A DNA stretch of 22,553 bases from JAGLGH01 sp034723595 (GTDB lineage: Archaea; Nanobdellota; Nanobdellia; Woesearchaeales; JAGLGH01): assembly GCA_034723595.1 (NCBI GenBank), contig JAYEPB010000008.1, positions 1-22,553 on the forward strand. Reading direction: 5' to 3'. Below, one piece after another: positions 1-7,510 of the stretch. The stretch's first letter is position 1. Each line of letters starts with the position of its first letter. The position numbers were made by a program, and so were the translations under genes. The notes beneath the pieces were generated by a model, which was not told where the DNA came from, did no database searches, and saw only the letters and a program-made list of their open reading frames with translations.

Positions 1-23
1 GGGCATGCCAGAACTGCAAAATC

Positions 24-33
24 CTATATATTA
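24..33 (+). promoter_or_regulatory. TATA box for the anaerobic RNR operon
   Basis: The stretch CTATATATTA has the form of an archaeal TATA box and its centre is about 26 nt before the ATG of nrdD. That spacing would put the transcription start at or next to the start codon, so the message would be nearly leaderless. No other gene end is visible in bases 1-54. Confidence 0.55.
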
Positions 34-54
34 TACAGAGAAAGGCGTGCAAAA

Positions 55-2106
55 ATGAGGGCCAAACTTAAAGTAATAAAAAAAGAAGATGGGAAATCAG
101 ATACAACAGATAAAAATCTCCTTGTAGAAGCATCTTCAAAAGACAGGATAGAGAAATTTGATAAAAAAAGGATTGCTGCAGCGCTTGAGAGAGAAGCTGA
201 ACTTGCTCCAGAACTTGCAGAAAAGATTGCATCAAGTGTTGAGGATAAGATTATAAATTCAGGCATAAGCCAGCTTTCAGCATCTTTGATAAGAGAACTT
301 GTGACAAATGATCTGTTTGAACGCGGACTGAACATGAAGCTGGAACAGCAGAATCTTATAGGGATGCCTATGTATGACCTTAATGAACTTATTCTTTCAA
401 AAAATAATGAGAATAGCAATATAGTATATAATAATCCTGAAGCAGTAAATCTTGCGATTGCTGAATATTCTTTAAAGCAGTATGCATTAAAGAAAATATT
501 CTCTAAGAATCTTGCTGAAGCGCATATGAGGGCTGCTATACATCTTCATGATCTTGGTTATCCAATAAGAGTATATTGTTCTGCCCATTCTCTTGAATAC
601 ATAAAAAAATATGGATTAAGGCTTAACAACCTTTCAACATGCTCTTCTCCAGCTACTCATGCAGGAACTCTTACAGGTCATCTTAATACATTCCTTGCTT
701 CAATGCAGGCATATTATGCAGGAGCTTTGGGCATAGGCTACATAAATATATTCTATGCTCCATATACTAAAGGCTTGGATGAGGCCAGGGTGAAGCAGGA
801 GATGCAGTATCTTATTTTTTCATGCAGCCAGAACGCGTTTTCCAGAGGCGGTCAGACTGTGTTTATAGATTTTAATGTACACCTTGGAGTGCCTTCATAT
901 ATGAGAAATATCCCTGCTATAGGACCAAAGGGCAAATATATGCTAAAGAAAGATGATGGCTCTATTGAGGGGCTTGATGAAGTCCCAAGGGATAAAGAAG
1001 GAAATCTTGCGCAGCCTGATAAAGGTAAGATATTAACTTATGCTGATTATGAGGATGAATCCAGACGGGTCGCAAAAATCATGATGGATGTATGGAGAGC
1101 AGGAGATAGTGAAGGAAAAGTATTCCCTTTCCCTAAGCTTGATCTTCATGTGACTGCTCAAAGCTTTGAGGATCCAAAGGAAACAGAGCTTCTTGACTAT
1201 TCCTGTGAGATAGCATCTGAAAACGGCACTCCTTATTTTGTCTTTGACAGGGATGAAGTGACATTATCTGCATGCTGCAGGCTTAGGACACAGATAAATG
1301 ATAACCATATGCTCCAACATCCTGAAAGCATGAGGTTTTGCGGATTCCAGAATGTATCTATTAATCTTCCGCAGTGCGCTTATAGGGCAGATACTGGTAA
1401 GGTAAAGGATGTGATTCAGGAAATAAGAAAGATGATGGATCTTGCTGTCCAGGCTCATCTTGAAAAAAAAGCATTTATCGCTACACTTATGGATGCTCCA
1501 GGCAAGCCGCTGTGGCAGATAGGAATGCCATCGCATGACGGAGATCCTTATGTTAATCTAGAAGATGCTACATATATAATAGGCATAGTAGGTTTGAATG
1601 AATGCATAAATTACATGACTGGCAAACAGCTGCATGAGAGTGAAGAATCATATAAGGATGGGATAAAGATAATTTCCGGGATGTATCTTAAGATTAAAGA
1701 ACTGCGCGAAAAACATGGGTTGAAGTTTACTCTTGAAGAGACTCCTGGAGAAAGCACAGCATTAAGATTTGCAAAGGTCGATATGCAGCAATACCCACAA
1801 AGCAGAGATTATGTAATGGGAGATGCAGACTCCGGTGAAGTATATTATACTAACAGCATACATCTTTCTCCTGATGCTGATGTTGATATAACTGAAAGAA
1901 TCGAGAAGCAGGGCAAGTTTAATACGCTTATTGAATCCGGAGCAATCACTCATGTTTTTGTGGGAGAACAGAGGCCAGATTCTAAAGCAATATTCAAGCT
2001 TATAAAAAGGACATGGGATACAACTCAGTCTGCGCAGATATGCATAAGTCCTGAATTTACCATCTGCAATGACTGCGGCAAAGTAACCCCAGGATATAAA
2101 AGATGA
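55..2106 (+). CDS. nrdD: Anaerobic ribonucleoside-triphosphate reductase, catalytic chain lacking the glycyl-radical domain
   Basis: Class III ribonucleotide reductase makes deoxynucleotides from NTPs without oxygen. The 683-residue chain begins with an ATP-cone allosteric domain (about residues 25-110), followed by the ten-stranded barrel region. SACCRL with Cys407 and Cys408 is a candidate for the active-site thiol region; this is inferred from the family. The chain ends CNDCGKVTPGYKR: it keeps one CxxC (Cys671, Cys674) of the usual four-Cys C-terminal zinc site and then stops, before the second CxxC and before the RVxGY glycyl-radical motif. Both missing parts are encoded by the next small gene, whose possible upstream ATG overlaps this stop codon as ATGA. 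The start at 55 is supported by the TATA spacing; a purine-rich AGAAAGG lies before it. A glutaredoxin-like protein and NrdG follow on the same strand. The family call is firm; the split is discussed as a finding. Confidence 0.95.
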   Translation: MRAKLKVIKKEDGKSDTTDKNLLVEASSKDRIEKFDKKRIAAALEREAELAPELAEKIASSVEDKIINSGISQLSASLIRELVTNDLFERGLNMKLEQQNLIGMPMYDLNELILSKNNENSNIVYNNPEAVNLAIAEYSLKQYALKKIFSKNLAEAHMRAAIHLHDLGYPIRVYCSAHSLEYIKKYGLRLNNLSTCSSPATHAGTLTGHLNTFLASMQAYYAGALGIGYINIFYAPYTKGLDEARVKQEMQYLIFSCSQNAFSRGGQTVFIDFNVHLGVPSYMRNIPAIGPKGKYMLKKDDGSIEGLDEVPRDKEGNLAQPDKGKILTYADYEDESRRVAKIMMDVWRAGDSEGKVFPFPKLDLHVTAQSFEDPKETELLDYSCEIASENGTPYFVFDRDEVTLSACCRLRTQINDNHMLQHPESMRFCGFQNVSINLPQCAYRADTGKVKDVIQEIRKMMDLAVQAHLEKKAFIATLMDAPGKPLWQIGMPSHDGDPYVNLEDATYIIGIVGLNECINYMTGKQLHESEESYKDGIKIISGMYLKIKELREKHGLKFTLEETPGESTALRFAKVDMQQYPQSRDYVMGDADSGEVYYTNSIHLSPDADVDITERIEKQGKFNTLIESGAITHVFVGEQRPDSKAIFKLIKRTWDTTQSAQICISPEFTICNDCGKVTPGYKR

Positions 2107-2120
2107 AAAAAGAAAAAAAA

Positions 2121-2127
2121 GAGGTGG
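2121..2127 (+). promoter_or_regulatory. Strong ribosome binding site for the separate glycyl-radical peptide
   Basis: GAGGTGG sits 5 nt before the ATG at 2133 and closely matches the complement of the archaeal 16S 3' tail. It sits after the nrdD stop codon, so it would let ribosomes start the 50-residue glycyl-radical peptide independently. This decides the start at 2133 over the in-frame ATG at 2103, which overlaps the nrdD stop and would have to be reached by coupling. Confidence 0.7.
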
Positions 2128-2132
2128 AAAAA

Positions 2133-2285
2133 ATGACAGAAACAAAAGCAAAATGCGGACATTGTGGATCAACAAACGTATATGGTGTAACAAGGGTTGT
2201 AGGATATTTTTCAAGGATAGATAATTGGAACACAGGCAAAAAAGCAGAACTTAAAGACAGGCAGAAAGGCAATTATAAATTATGA
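2133..2285 (+). CDS. Free-standing glycyl-radical domain of anaerobic ribonucleotide reductase
   Basis: This 50-residue peptide is the piece missing from the preceding NrdD chain. It carries the second zinc CxxC (Cys8, Cys11 in KCGHCGS), the glycyl-radical loop RVVGYFS with Gly24 as the probable radical site, and the characteristic ending WNTGKKAELKDRQKGNY. In known class III enzymes all of this is the C-terminus of one polypeptide, and NrdG abstracts hydrogen from the glycine. Here it has its own GAGGTGG ribosome binding site and ATG. An alternative start at 2103 gives 60 residues with a lysine/glutamate-rich leader. To work, the peptide would have to dock onto NrdD and complete the Zn(Cys)4 site in trans. 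The role is inferred from the motifs; trans-complementation is not shown. GrcA/YfiD, the spare radical domain of pyruvate formate-lyase, is a partial precedent. Confidence 0.85.
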   Translation: MTETKAKCGHCGSTNVYGVTRVVGYFSRIDNWNTGKKAELKDRQKGNYKL

Positions 2286-2314
2286 ACATTGTAATGGTTT
2301 GAGGTGAAGGATAG

Positions 2315-2572
2315 ATGAATCTAAAGATATTTACTCAGGATAATTGTCCCAATTGTCCACCTGCAAAAGAGATAGGGAAACAACTTGAAGATGAAGGATT
2401 TAAGATAAGCTATCATGATATAAGGTCTCTCGAAGGTCTGAGCGAAGCTACATTTCATGATGTCATGGCAACGCCTTCAATGGTTATAGTCGATGATGAT
2501 GACAAAGAAGTGCACAGCTGGAGGAGCGATGTGCCTTCTCTGGATGAGGTAAAAGCAAAGCTTGCTGATTGA
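2315..2572 (+). CDS. Glutaredoxin/NrdH-like thioredoxin-fold protein
   Basis: This is an 85-residue single thioredoxin-fold domain. It has the redox motif CPNC near the N-terminus (Cys11, Cys14), a cis-proline motif ATPSMVIVD in the second half, and no signal peptide, so it acts in the cytoplasm. The start has a clear ribosome binding site, GAGGTGA at 2301-2307, 7 nt ahead. It lies 29 nt downstream of the glycyl-radical peptide and upstream of nrdG. The likely role is electron donor to the reductase; some class III enzymes use thioredoxin or glutaredoxin instead of formate. That pairing is inferred from position. Other cytoplasmic disulfide substrates are possible. Confidence 0.85.
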   Translation: MNLKIFTQDNCPNCPPAKEIGKQLEDEGFKISYHDIRSLEGLSEATFHDVMATPSMVIVDDDDKEVHSWRSDVPSLDEVKAKLAD

Positions 2573-2582
2573 TATATTTTAT

Positions 2583-2690
2583 ACCACCAGTCTGTGACTG
2601 GTGTAATCAAGTGGGTATTAAATATGCTCAATAGGGAGTGCCCCGAGGCGAAGCCGAGCATGCCACCAGTGTTTCACAGGTGGTGGTCAC
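2583..2690. other. GC-rich structured spacer with two related hairpins
   Basis: Between the glutaredoxin and nrdG genes the base composition jumps to clearly GC-rich. Hairpin 1 is a perfect 8-bp stem, CACCAGTC (2585-2592) with GACTGGTG (2596-2603) and a 3-nt loop. Hairpin 2 is CCACC (2663-2667) with GGTGG (2679-2683), an A-A mismatch, then GTG/CAC round TTT. Both hairpins begin with the same CCACCAGT. Between them lies GAGGCGAAGCCGAG, which can form a short GGC-GAA-GCC hairpin. It could be an untranslated structured RNA, an mRNA processing or attenuation element inside the operon, or a copy of a dispersed repeat. I do not recognise the family. Confidence 0.45.
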
Positions 2691-2742
2691 GGACTTTTGA
2701 CATGGCAAAGAATATTTATTTGATTAATCTGAGGGGAATACA

Positions 2743-3450
2743 ATGGATGGTATTAACATAAAAGGAGTGCAAAAAACTTCGATGATAGATTATCCTGGAA
2801 ACATAGTTTCTACAGTCTTCCTTTCACGATGCAATTTCAGGTGCCCATTTTGCCATAATCCAGAGCTTGTGTTTGATGAGATCAAAGATGATATTGATGC
2901 AGGGGTGTTTCTCTCGTATCTTGAATCGAAGAAAGGGTGGCTTGATGGGATATGCATAACTGGGGGTGAGCCTACGTTGCACCAGGGTCTTAAGGGATTT
3001 ATGCAAAAGGTTAAGCAACTTGGTATGAAGATAAAGCTTGACACTAATGGCACAGCTCCTGAAATCCTGAAAGAACTTATTGAAGAAAATCTTGTGGATT
3101 ATATTGCTATGGATGTCAAGGCATCTTTAGAGAATTATGAAACAGTTGTAAATGCAGCAGTAGATAAGGATAAGATAATGCAGAGCATCGAGTTTCTAAA
3201 ATTAGGAAAGGTTGATTATGAGTTCAGAACTACTGCAGTTCCAGGACTTTTTGATAATCAAGAAGCGCATAGCATAGGTAAGATGGTGAAAGGCGCAAAA
3301 AAATATTCCCTCCAGCAGTTCAGAAGTTCTGATAAAGTTTTGGATAATTCATATCAGGATAAGGAGCCTTATCTTGCGCCAGAACTGCAAAGGTTTGCAA
3401 AGATAATGGAAGATTATGTTGAAAATGTTGAGATTAGGGGGATTGATTAG
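2743..3450 (+). CDS. nrdG: Anaerobic ribonucleotide reductase activating protein (radical SAM)
   Basis: This 235-residue radical-SAM enzyme has the cluster motif CNFRCPFC (CxxxCxxC, about residues 30-37) for its [4Fe-4S] cluster. The SAM-binding GGEPT follows at about residue 74. The N-terminus GVQKTSMIDYPG is typical of archaeal and other NrdG-like activases of this length. It generates the glycyl radical on NrdD; here the target glycine would be on the separate 50-residue peptide. The ribosome binding site GAGGGG lies at 2731-2736, and a TATA-like AATATTTATT is centred about 28 nt upstream of the ATG, so it may have its own promoter as well as operon read-through. The kinase gene starts 3 nt after its stop. 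Confidence 0.93.
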   Translation: MDGINIKGVQKTSMIDYPGNIVSTVFLSRCNFRCPFCHNPELVFDEIKDDIDAGVFLSYLESKKGWLDGICITGGEPTLHQGLKGFMQKVKQLGMKIKLDTNGTAPEILKELIEENLVDYIAMDVKASLENYETVVNAAVDKDKIMQSIEFLKLGKVDYEFRTTAVPGLFDNQEAHSIGKMVKGAKKYSLQQFRSSDKVLDNSYQDKEPYLAPELQRFAKIMEDYVENVEIRGID

Positions 3451-3453
3451 AAT

Positions 3454-4017
3454 ATGATTATTGGGCTAACTGGTACACTGGGCGCAGGAAAGGATGCAGC
3501 TGCAAAGTTTTTTATGAAAAATGGATTCTCTTACCATTCATGTTCAGATATTATAAGGAATGAGTGCAAGAAAAGGAAGATCCCTCGTGATAGGGATAAT
3601 CTCATTAAGATGGGTAATGGGTTAAGAGAAAAATATGGTCCAGAAATTCTCGCAAAGATGATTATTGAGAGAAAGATTGCAGGAAATGAAAAAGACATAC
3701 TGGTTGTAAGCATAAGAAATCCCTCTGAAGTTGAGGAATTAAGAAAGCAAAAGGATTTTGTGATGATTGCGATTGATGCACCTATTGAATTAAGGTATAA
3801 AAGGATAACTGCCCGGCAGGAACCTAGAGACCATGTGAGCTTTGATAAATTTAAACAACAAGAAGAAAATGAGATGGCAGGAGATGAGAATATGCAGCAG
3901 CTCAATAAGGTCATGGAGATGGCTGATCATAAGATAATCAATGATGGTACTTTAGAGCAGCTTCAGTATAAGCTTGAGGATTTGCTTGATTATTTAAGGG
4001 AAAACAATAATGCATAA
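3454..4017 (+). CDS. P-loop nucleotide kinase, dephospho-CoA-kinase-like
   Basis: The 187-residue protein starts with a Walker A loop, GTLGAGKD (about residues 6-13). It has the LID-type arginines RYKRITARQEPRDH near the middle and ends ADHKIINDGTLEQL, a pattern common in the dephospho-CoA-kinase-like superfamily (COG0237/UPF0200 type). Archaea often use an unrelated GTP-dependent enzyme for dephospho-CoA, so the true substrate may instead be a (deoxy)nucleoside monophosphate. Its position supports that: it lies 3 nt after nrdG and overlaps the dCMP deaminase gene by 8 nt, inside a dNTP-supply operon. The fold call is firm; the substrate is uncertain. Confidence 0.8.
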   Translation: MIIGLTGTLGAGKDAAAKFFMKNGFSYHSCSDIIRNECKKRKIPRDRDNLIKMGNGLREKYGPEILAKMIIERKIAGNEKDILVVSIRNPSEVEELRKQKDFVMIAIDAPIELRYKRITARQEPRDHVSFDKFKQQEENEMAGDENMQQLNKVMEMADHKIINDGTLEQLQYKLEDLLDYLRENNNA

Positions 4018-4495
4018 AGTGAAGTGCAGGTCAAGTTGGGATGAATATTTTATGAAGATAGCTGCGTTGGTTGCAGAAAGATCAACATGCAGAAGGCATC
4101 ATGTGGGTGCAGTTATAGTCAAGAATAAACATATTCTTACAACAGGATATAATGGGGCTGCGAGCAAACTTCCTGACTGCCTTCAAAAAGGCTGCATAAG
4201 AGATAATCTGGATATCCCCTCTGGTCAGCAGCAGCAGATTTGCAGGGCAATACATGCAGAGCAGAATGCAATAATCCAGGCAGCGATTCATGGTAAGAAT
4301 ATAGCTGGATCGATGATGTATTGCACTCATTCCCCCTGCATAATATGCGCAAAGATGATAGTCAATGCAAGAATAAAGATTGTTATATCGTATGGGGATT
4401 ATGCTGATAGGACATTTATAAAACTGTTTAAGGCGGCAGGTATAGAATTCAGAAAAATTCCTCGTCCAAATCAAATCATTGAGATGCTTGATTAA
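4010..4495 (+). CDS. dCMP deaminase (cytidine/deoxycytidylate deaminase family)
   Basis: This 161-residue zinc hydrolase converts dCMP to dUMP, feeding dTMP synthesis. The signature is complete: HAEQNA (zinc His and catalytic Glu) and PCIICAK (PCxxC zinc cysteines). The N-terminal CRRHHVGAVIVK strand and TGYNGA are typical of the ComEB/dCMP deaminase branch, and the insert between them has further Cys/His residues as in that branch. The first 8 nt overlap the kinase gene, so the two are translationally coupled. With NrdD and the kinase it forms a compact anaerobic deoxynucleotide pathway. Confidence 0.93.
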   Translation: MHKVKCRSSWDEYFMKIAALVAERSTCRRHHVGAVIVKNKHILTTGYNGAASKLPDCLQKGCIRDNLDIPSGQQQQICRAIHAEQNAIIQAAIHGKNIAGSMMYCTHSPCIICAKMIVNARIKIVISYGDYADRTFIKLFKAAGIEFRKIPRPNQIIEMLD

Positions 4496-4526
4496 AAAGT
4501 TTTCAAAGAAAAATTTTTACTGATAC

Positions 4527-4937
4527 ATGGGGAAGTTCAAAATGGAAGAAGAAAAAAAGGATGAAAAACAAGAAGATGAATCAAAACAGCAAGATAAACC
4601 TGAAGAAAAAGAGAATGAGGCAAAAAAAGACAGGCTGATTACAGAGGATATGACTATTGGAAATATTGTTAGTGATTATCCTTCTGCAGCAGCAGTGATG
4701 ATGGAATATGGACTTCATTGCATAGGCTGCCATGTAGCAGAATGGGAGACTCTTGAACAGGGATGTAAGGCGCATGGAATCAGCAAAGAAGAGATGGATA
4801 AGATGCTGGATGATCTTAATTCTCCTGACGTGATTGAAGGAAGAGTAGTCTTTGATGAAGAAGAGGCAATAGAAGAGACTCGGGAAGAGAAATCAGAATC
4901 TTCAAAAAAAGGATTTTTCAGGAGGCTGAATATTTAG
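4527..4937 (+). CDS. DUF1858 redox-disulfide domain protein with charged tails
   Basis: The 136-residue protein has one recognisable domain, at about residues 38-100. It runs from DMTIGNIVSDYP through GLHCIGCHVAEWETL to the helix ISKEEMDKMLDDLN. This matches DUF1858, the 'hybrid-cluster-associated redox disulfide' domain, with a CxxC (CIGC) pair. The N-terminal 37 residues are almost entirely Lys/Glu/Gln/Asp. The C-terminus is acidic, then ends KKGFFRRLNI, a short basic amphipathic tail that might touch membrane or nucleic acid. A second ATG at 4542 has GGGGA 8 nt upstream and may be the true start. A redox or nitrosative-stress role is inferred from the domain; the neighbouring anaerobic RNR genes fit a strict anaerobe. 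Confidence 0.75.
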   Translation: MGKFKMEEEKKDEKQEDESKQQDKPEEKENEAKKDRLITEDMTIGNIVSDYPSAAAVMMEYGLHCIGCHVAEWETLEQGCKAHGISKEEMDKMLDDLNSPDVIEGRVVFDEEEAIEETREEKSESSKKGFFRRLNI

Positions 4938-5006
4938 TAAAATTATTTTTAGCCTTTGGCTGAATATAATCTTATAGTTCTGGTAATGTAATAAAGAGGG
5001 TGTTTT

Positions 5007-6302
5007 ATGGAAAATGAACAGGAATCAAAATTAAAAGCGTTGGCATATAATAAAAAAGGAAAAATTGAAGTTAAGTTTACAAAAGAAATAAACAATAAGG
5101 AAGATCTTAGTCTTGCTTATACTCCAGGAGTTGCTGAAGCATGCAAAGAGATTAAAAAGAATCCTGATGCAGTATATGAATATACATCAAAATGGAATTC
5201 AGTTGCTGTTGTCACAGATGGCACAGCTGTGCTTGGATTAGGTGACATAGGTCCGCTTGCCAGTATCCCGGTTATGGAGGGCAAGGCAGTGCTTTTCAAA
5301 AGGTTTGCTAACATTGATGCCTGGCCTGTTGCTTTTGATAATGTAAGGTTAGATGGGAGATCAGGCAAAACTGATGTTGAAAAATTTGTCAATGCAGCAA
5401 TTGCCATAGCTCCGCAATATGGAGGAATAAATCTTGAGGATATAGCTGCGCCTGCATGTTTTGAAATTGAAGCAAGGCTTAAGCAGGAGCTTGATATTCC
5501 AGTATTTCATGACGATCAGCATGGCACAGCGATTGTTGTTCTTGCTGCTATAAAAAATTATCTTATCATTGCAGAAAAAAATATTGGGGATATCAGGATT
5601 GTTATTCTTGGAGCAGGAGCTGCTGGATTGAGCATTGCCAGGCTTTTGAGGAATTCTGGAGCAAAAGAGATATTGATCTGCGACAGCAAGGGTGTTATCC
5701 ATTCTGGCAGGAATGATCTTAATCAATGGAAAAAAGAATTTGCCGTAGAGACTGAGGCGCGCACTTCTGCTGAGGTATTTGCAGGAGCTGATGTGTTTAT
5801 TGGTGTATCACAGCCAGGAATTGTTACGCAGGACATGATTAGATCAATGAATGATAATCCTGCTGTATTTCCAATGTCAAATCCAGTTCCTGAGATACTG
5901 CCTGAAAAAGTAATAGGATGCAGGAATGATGCAATAATCTGCACAGGAAGATCAGATTATCCTAATCAGCTGAATAATGTTCTTGCTTTTCCTTTCGTAT
6001 TCAGGGGAGCTCTTGATACACGCGCAAGTGATATAACTGAAGAGATGAAGATTGCTGCAGCGAATGCAATAGCAGGGCTTGCAAAGACTAAAGTTCCTGC
6101 TGAAGTTCTTGATTCTTATGGTCTTGATAAGCTAGAATTCGGAAGAGATTATATCATACCAAAGCCTTTTGATTCAAGACTTCTTGCAAAGGTATCTGCA
6201 GCAGTTGCAGAAGCTGCTGTAAAAAGCGGTGTTGCAGGGAAAGAGATAAATCTGAAAGAATATGAGTCAAAATTGCGCAAATCCAAAACCCCCTCACAGT
6301 AA
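5007..6302 (+). CDS. Malic enzyme (malate dehydrogenase, oxaloacetate-decarboxylating)
   Basis: This 431-residue cytoplasmic enzyme oxidises and decarboxylates malate to pyruvate and CO2 with NAD(P). It has the catalytic-tyrosine segment LAYTPGVAEAC, VVTDGTAVLGLGDIGP, the lysine segment VMEGKAVLFKRFA, the metal-site EDIAAPACFEIE, HDDQHGTAIV, the nucleotide-binding GAGAAGLS in the Rossmann half, and the closing SNPVPEILPE and TGRSDYPNQLNN motifs. The length is that of the short prokaryotic form without the phosphotransacetylase-like extension. The ribosome binding site is GAGGGTG at 4995-5001. A TATA-like TGAATATAAT at 4961-4970 suggests its own promoter. Its 3' end faces the HTH gene on the other strand. 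Confidence 0.93.
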   Translation: MENEQESKLKALAYNKKGKIEVKFTKEINNKEDLSLAYTPGVAEACKEIKKNPDAVYEYTSKWNSVAVVTDGTAVLGLGDIGPLASIPVMEGKAVLFKRFANIDAWPVAFDNVRLDGRSGKTDVEKFVNAAIAIAPQYGGINLEDIAAPACFEIEARLKQELDIPVFHDDQHGTAIVVLAAIKNYLIIAEKNIGDIRIVILGAGAAGLSIARLLRNSGAKEILICDSKGVIHSGRNDLNQWKKEFAVETEARTSAEVFAGADVFIGVSQPGIVTQDMIRSMNDNPAVFPMSNPVPEILPEKVIGCRNDAIICTGRSDYPNQLNNVLAFPFVFRGALDTRASDITEEMKIAAANAIAGLAKTKVPAEVLDSYGLDKLEFGRDYIIPKPFDSRLLAKVSAAVAEAAVKSGVAGKEINLKEYESKLRKSKTPSQ

Positions 6303-6337
6303 AAAGTTTCTTCATAGAATTTTTTAAAAATCTTTAT
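6303..6337. terminator. Shared T-rich end between convergent genes
   Basis: The 35-nt gap between the malic enzyme stop and the stop of the minus-strand HTH gene holds a T-run (GAATTTTTT), then AAAAA, so it reads as a U-tract from either side. Archaeal transcription commonly ends on such tracts without a strong hairpin. Assignment is by position and composition only. Confidence 0.35.
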
Positions 6338-7261
6338 TTATTCTAATATCTCAACATCATCTACTATGCCATCAGAATCCAGATCTATTCCTTCAACCAC
6401 TTTCGCAGGGATGCTGCTGTCAAACTTATTGCCTTTGATTATCTCTTTGAAATATTTGATAAATGCTATCATCACTGCTTTTGTTCCTGCATATCTTTTC
6501 CCCGCTATAACAAGGATATTTTTCTTTTTGTTGAAAGGATTTTTTAGCTTAACTATGATTCCAGTTTCATCAGAGTGGTACATATTTCCTGATATTTTTG
6601 ATGTGATTGCCCAATTATTATCTTTATCCATCCAGATTGGCATCTTTGAGTTTATCCTGCCAGTGATTGTATTTATCACTGGACCTCCTATAAGTATAAG
6701 ATTATCTTCAAGATCCTCTGTTCTTGCTTCTGTGTCAAGCCTGACATTAAGATCAGGAACCATGCTTAAAAAACTGCCAAGGAATAATGCAAGATCAACT
6801 GCATAGTATCCATCCCTGCTTCGCGCTTTTTCAGGACCATGAGGATCTGGGCTTCCTACAATGATTGTTGCATTCATCTTGCCTTCGTGTATGAATGGCT
6901 CAAGCAATTCAATTGGTTCTTTTTCAATTCCAGCTATACGCTGACTGATATCAAATTCTTTGAGCTTGAGCACCTGCGCAGGCTGTACTGCTTTGTAGAA
7001 ATTTGCCTGTGCACCCTGGATTGCTTTTTTCCTTACAACTTCGATAATACCTGCTTTCTCTAATTTTCTTATATGGTAATATATTTTTTGTTCATGAATT
7101 TTGAATATCTTGGCAAGCTTCATAGGATAGCTTGATTCCTTTGCAAGTTCTTTGGCAATCTTCAGGCCAAGCTCTGAGCTTAGTGCTTTGAGTTGCTTTA
7201 GTCCAATCTCCTGCGCAGGCAGGGATGCAACTTCGCCTTTTCTTTTTTCAATGACTATCAT
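6338..7261 (-). CDS. Winged-helix regulator with S-layer-like C-terminal region
   Basis: The 307-residue protein begins with an ArsR-type winged helix-turn-helix (about residues 25-100: ALSSELGLKIAKELAKES, then IHEQKIYYHIRKLEKAGII as recognition helix and wing). The larger C-terminal part has IVGSPDPHGPEKARSRDG and LILIGGPVINTITGRIN, which resemble the 'S-layer-like, C-terminal' family found in archaea. It ends DLDSDGIVDDVEILE, which looks like a DxDxDG calcium-binding loop. It has no signal peptide or membrane segment, so it is a cytoplasmic DNA-binding protein. The start has AGGGGATT just upstream and a TATA box about 55 nt upstream. The target is unknown; a palindrome at 7347-7358 in its own upstream region is a candidate. 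Malic enzyme converges on it and 7511 diverges from it. Confidence 0.75.
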   Translation of the reverse strand: MIVIEKRKGEVASLPAQEIGLKQLKALSSELGLKIAKELAKESSYPMKLAKIFKIHEQKIYYHIRKLEKAGIIEVVRKKAIQGAQANFYKAVQPAQVLKLKEFDISQRIAGIEKEPIELLEPFIHEGKMNATIIVGSPDPHGPEKARSRDGYYAVDLALFLGSFLSMVPDLNVRLDTEARTEDLEDNLILIGGPVINTITGRINSKMPIWMDKDNNWAITSKISGNMYHSDETGIIVKLKNPFNKKKNILVIAGKRYAGTKAVMIAFIKYFKEIIKGNKFDSSIPAKVVEGIDLDSDGIVDDVEILE

Positions 7262-7310
7262 ATAATCCCCTATGATTCCTTTAAAATACTATTATTAATT
7301 AATTGCTAGG

Positions 7311-7325
7311 GGTTATATTTAAGCT
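7311..7325 (-). promoter_or_regulatory. TATA box for the winged-helix regulator
   Basis: Read on the minus strand, CTTAAATATAACC is a good archaeal TATA element about 55 nt upstream of the ATG at 7261. It would give a short leader that includes the AGGGGATT ribosome binding site. Confidence 0.5.
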
Positions 7326-7346
7326 TTCTGATTAGGATATTTGCCT

Positions 7347-7358
7347 GCTAATATTAGC
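7347..7358. repeat. 12-bp perfect palindrome in a divergent promoter region
   Basis: GCTAATATTAGC is an exact palindrome between the divergent genes at 7261 (minus) and 7511 (plus), upstream of both TATA boxes. It is a candidate operator, possibly for the winged-helix protein next to it. In AT-rich DNA a 12-bp palindrome can arise by chance. Confidence 0.35.
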
Positions 7359-7456
7359 TTAACCTATCGGAAAAGCTGGGAATACCTTAATTAGGGGTAA
7401 ATTGGAGTGTGTGATTTAAGATTCATAATTTTTAGGTGCAAGAATGTTATAGGTAG

Positions 7457-7504
7457 TTTTAAATACTATTCTTTATCTTCAATTTTAAATTATTTTGGAG
7501 ATCA
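7457..7504 (+). promoter_or_regulatory. Promoter and ribosome binding site for the 248-aa gene
   Basis: TTTTAAATA at 7457-7465 is a TATA candidate predicting a start near 7487. GGAGATCA at 7497-7504 is an SD-like match to the 16S tail complement, 6 nt before the ATG at 7511. The two together support a short-leader transcript. Confidence 0.5.
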
Positions 7505-7510
7505 TTTACA

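Noticed and set aside
2060..2140. Programmed -1 frameshift on the A-rich stretch to join NrdD and the radical peptide
   Set aside because: The slippery A-runs come after the NrdD stop codon, so they cannot act before termination; the GAGGTGG plus ATG 2133 is a simpler explanation.
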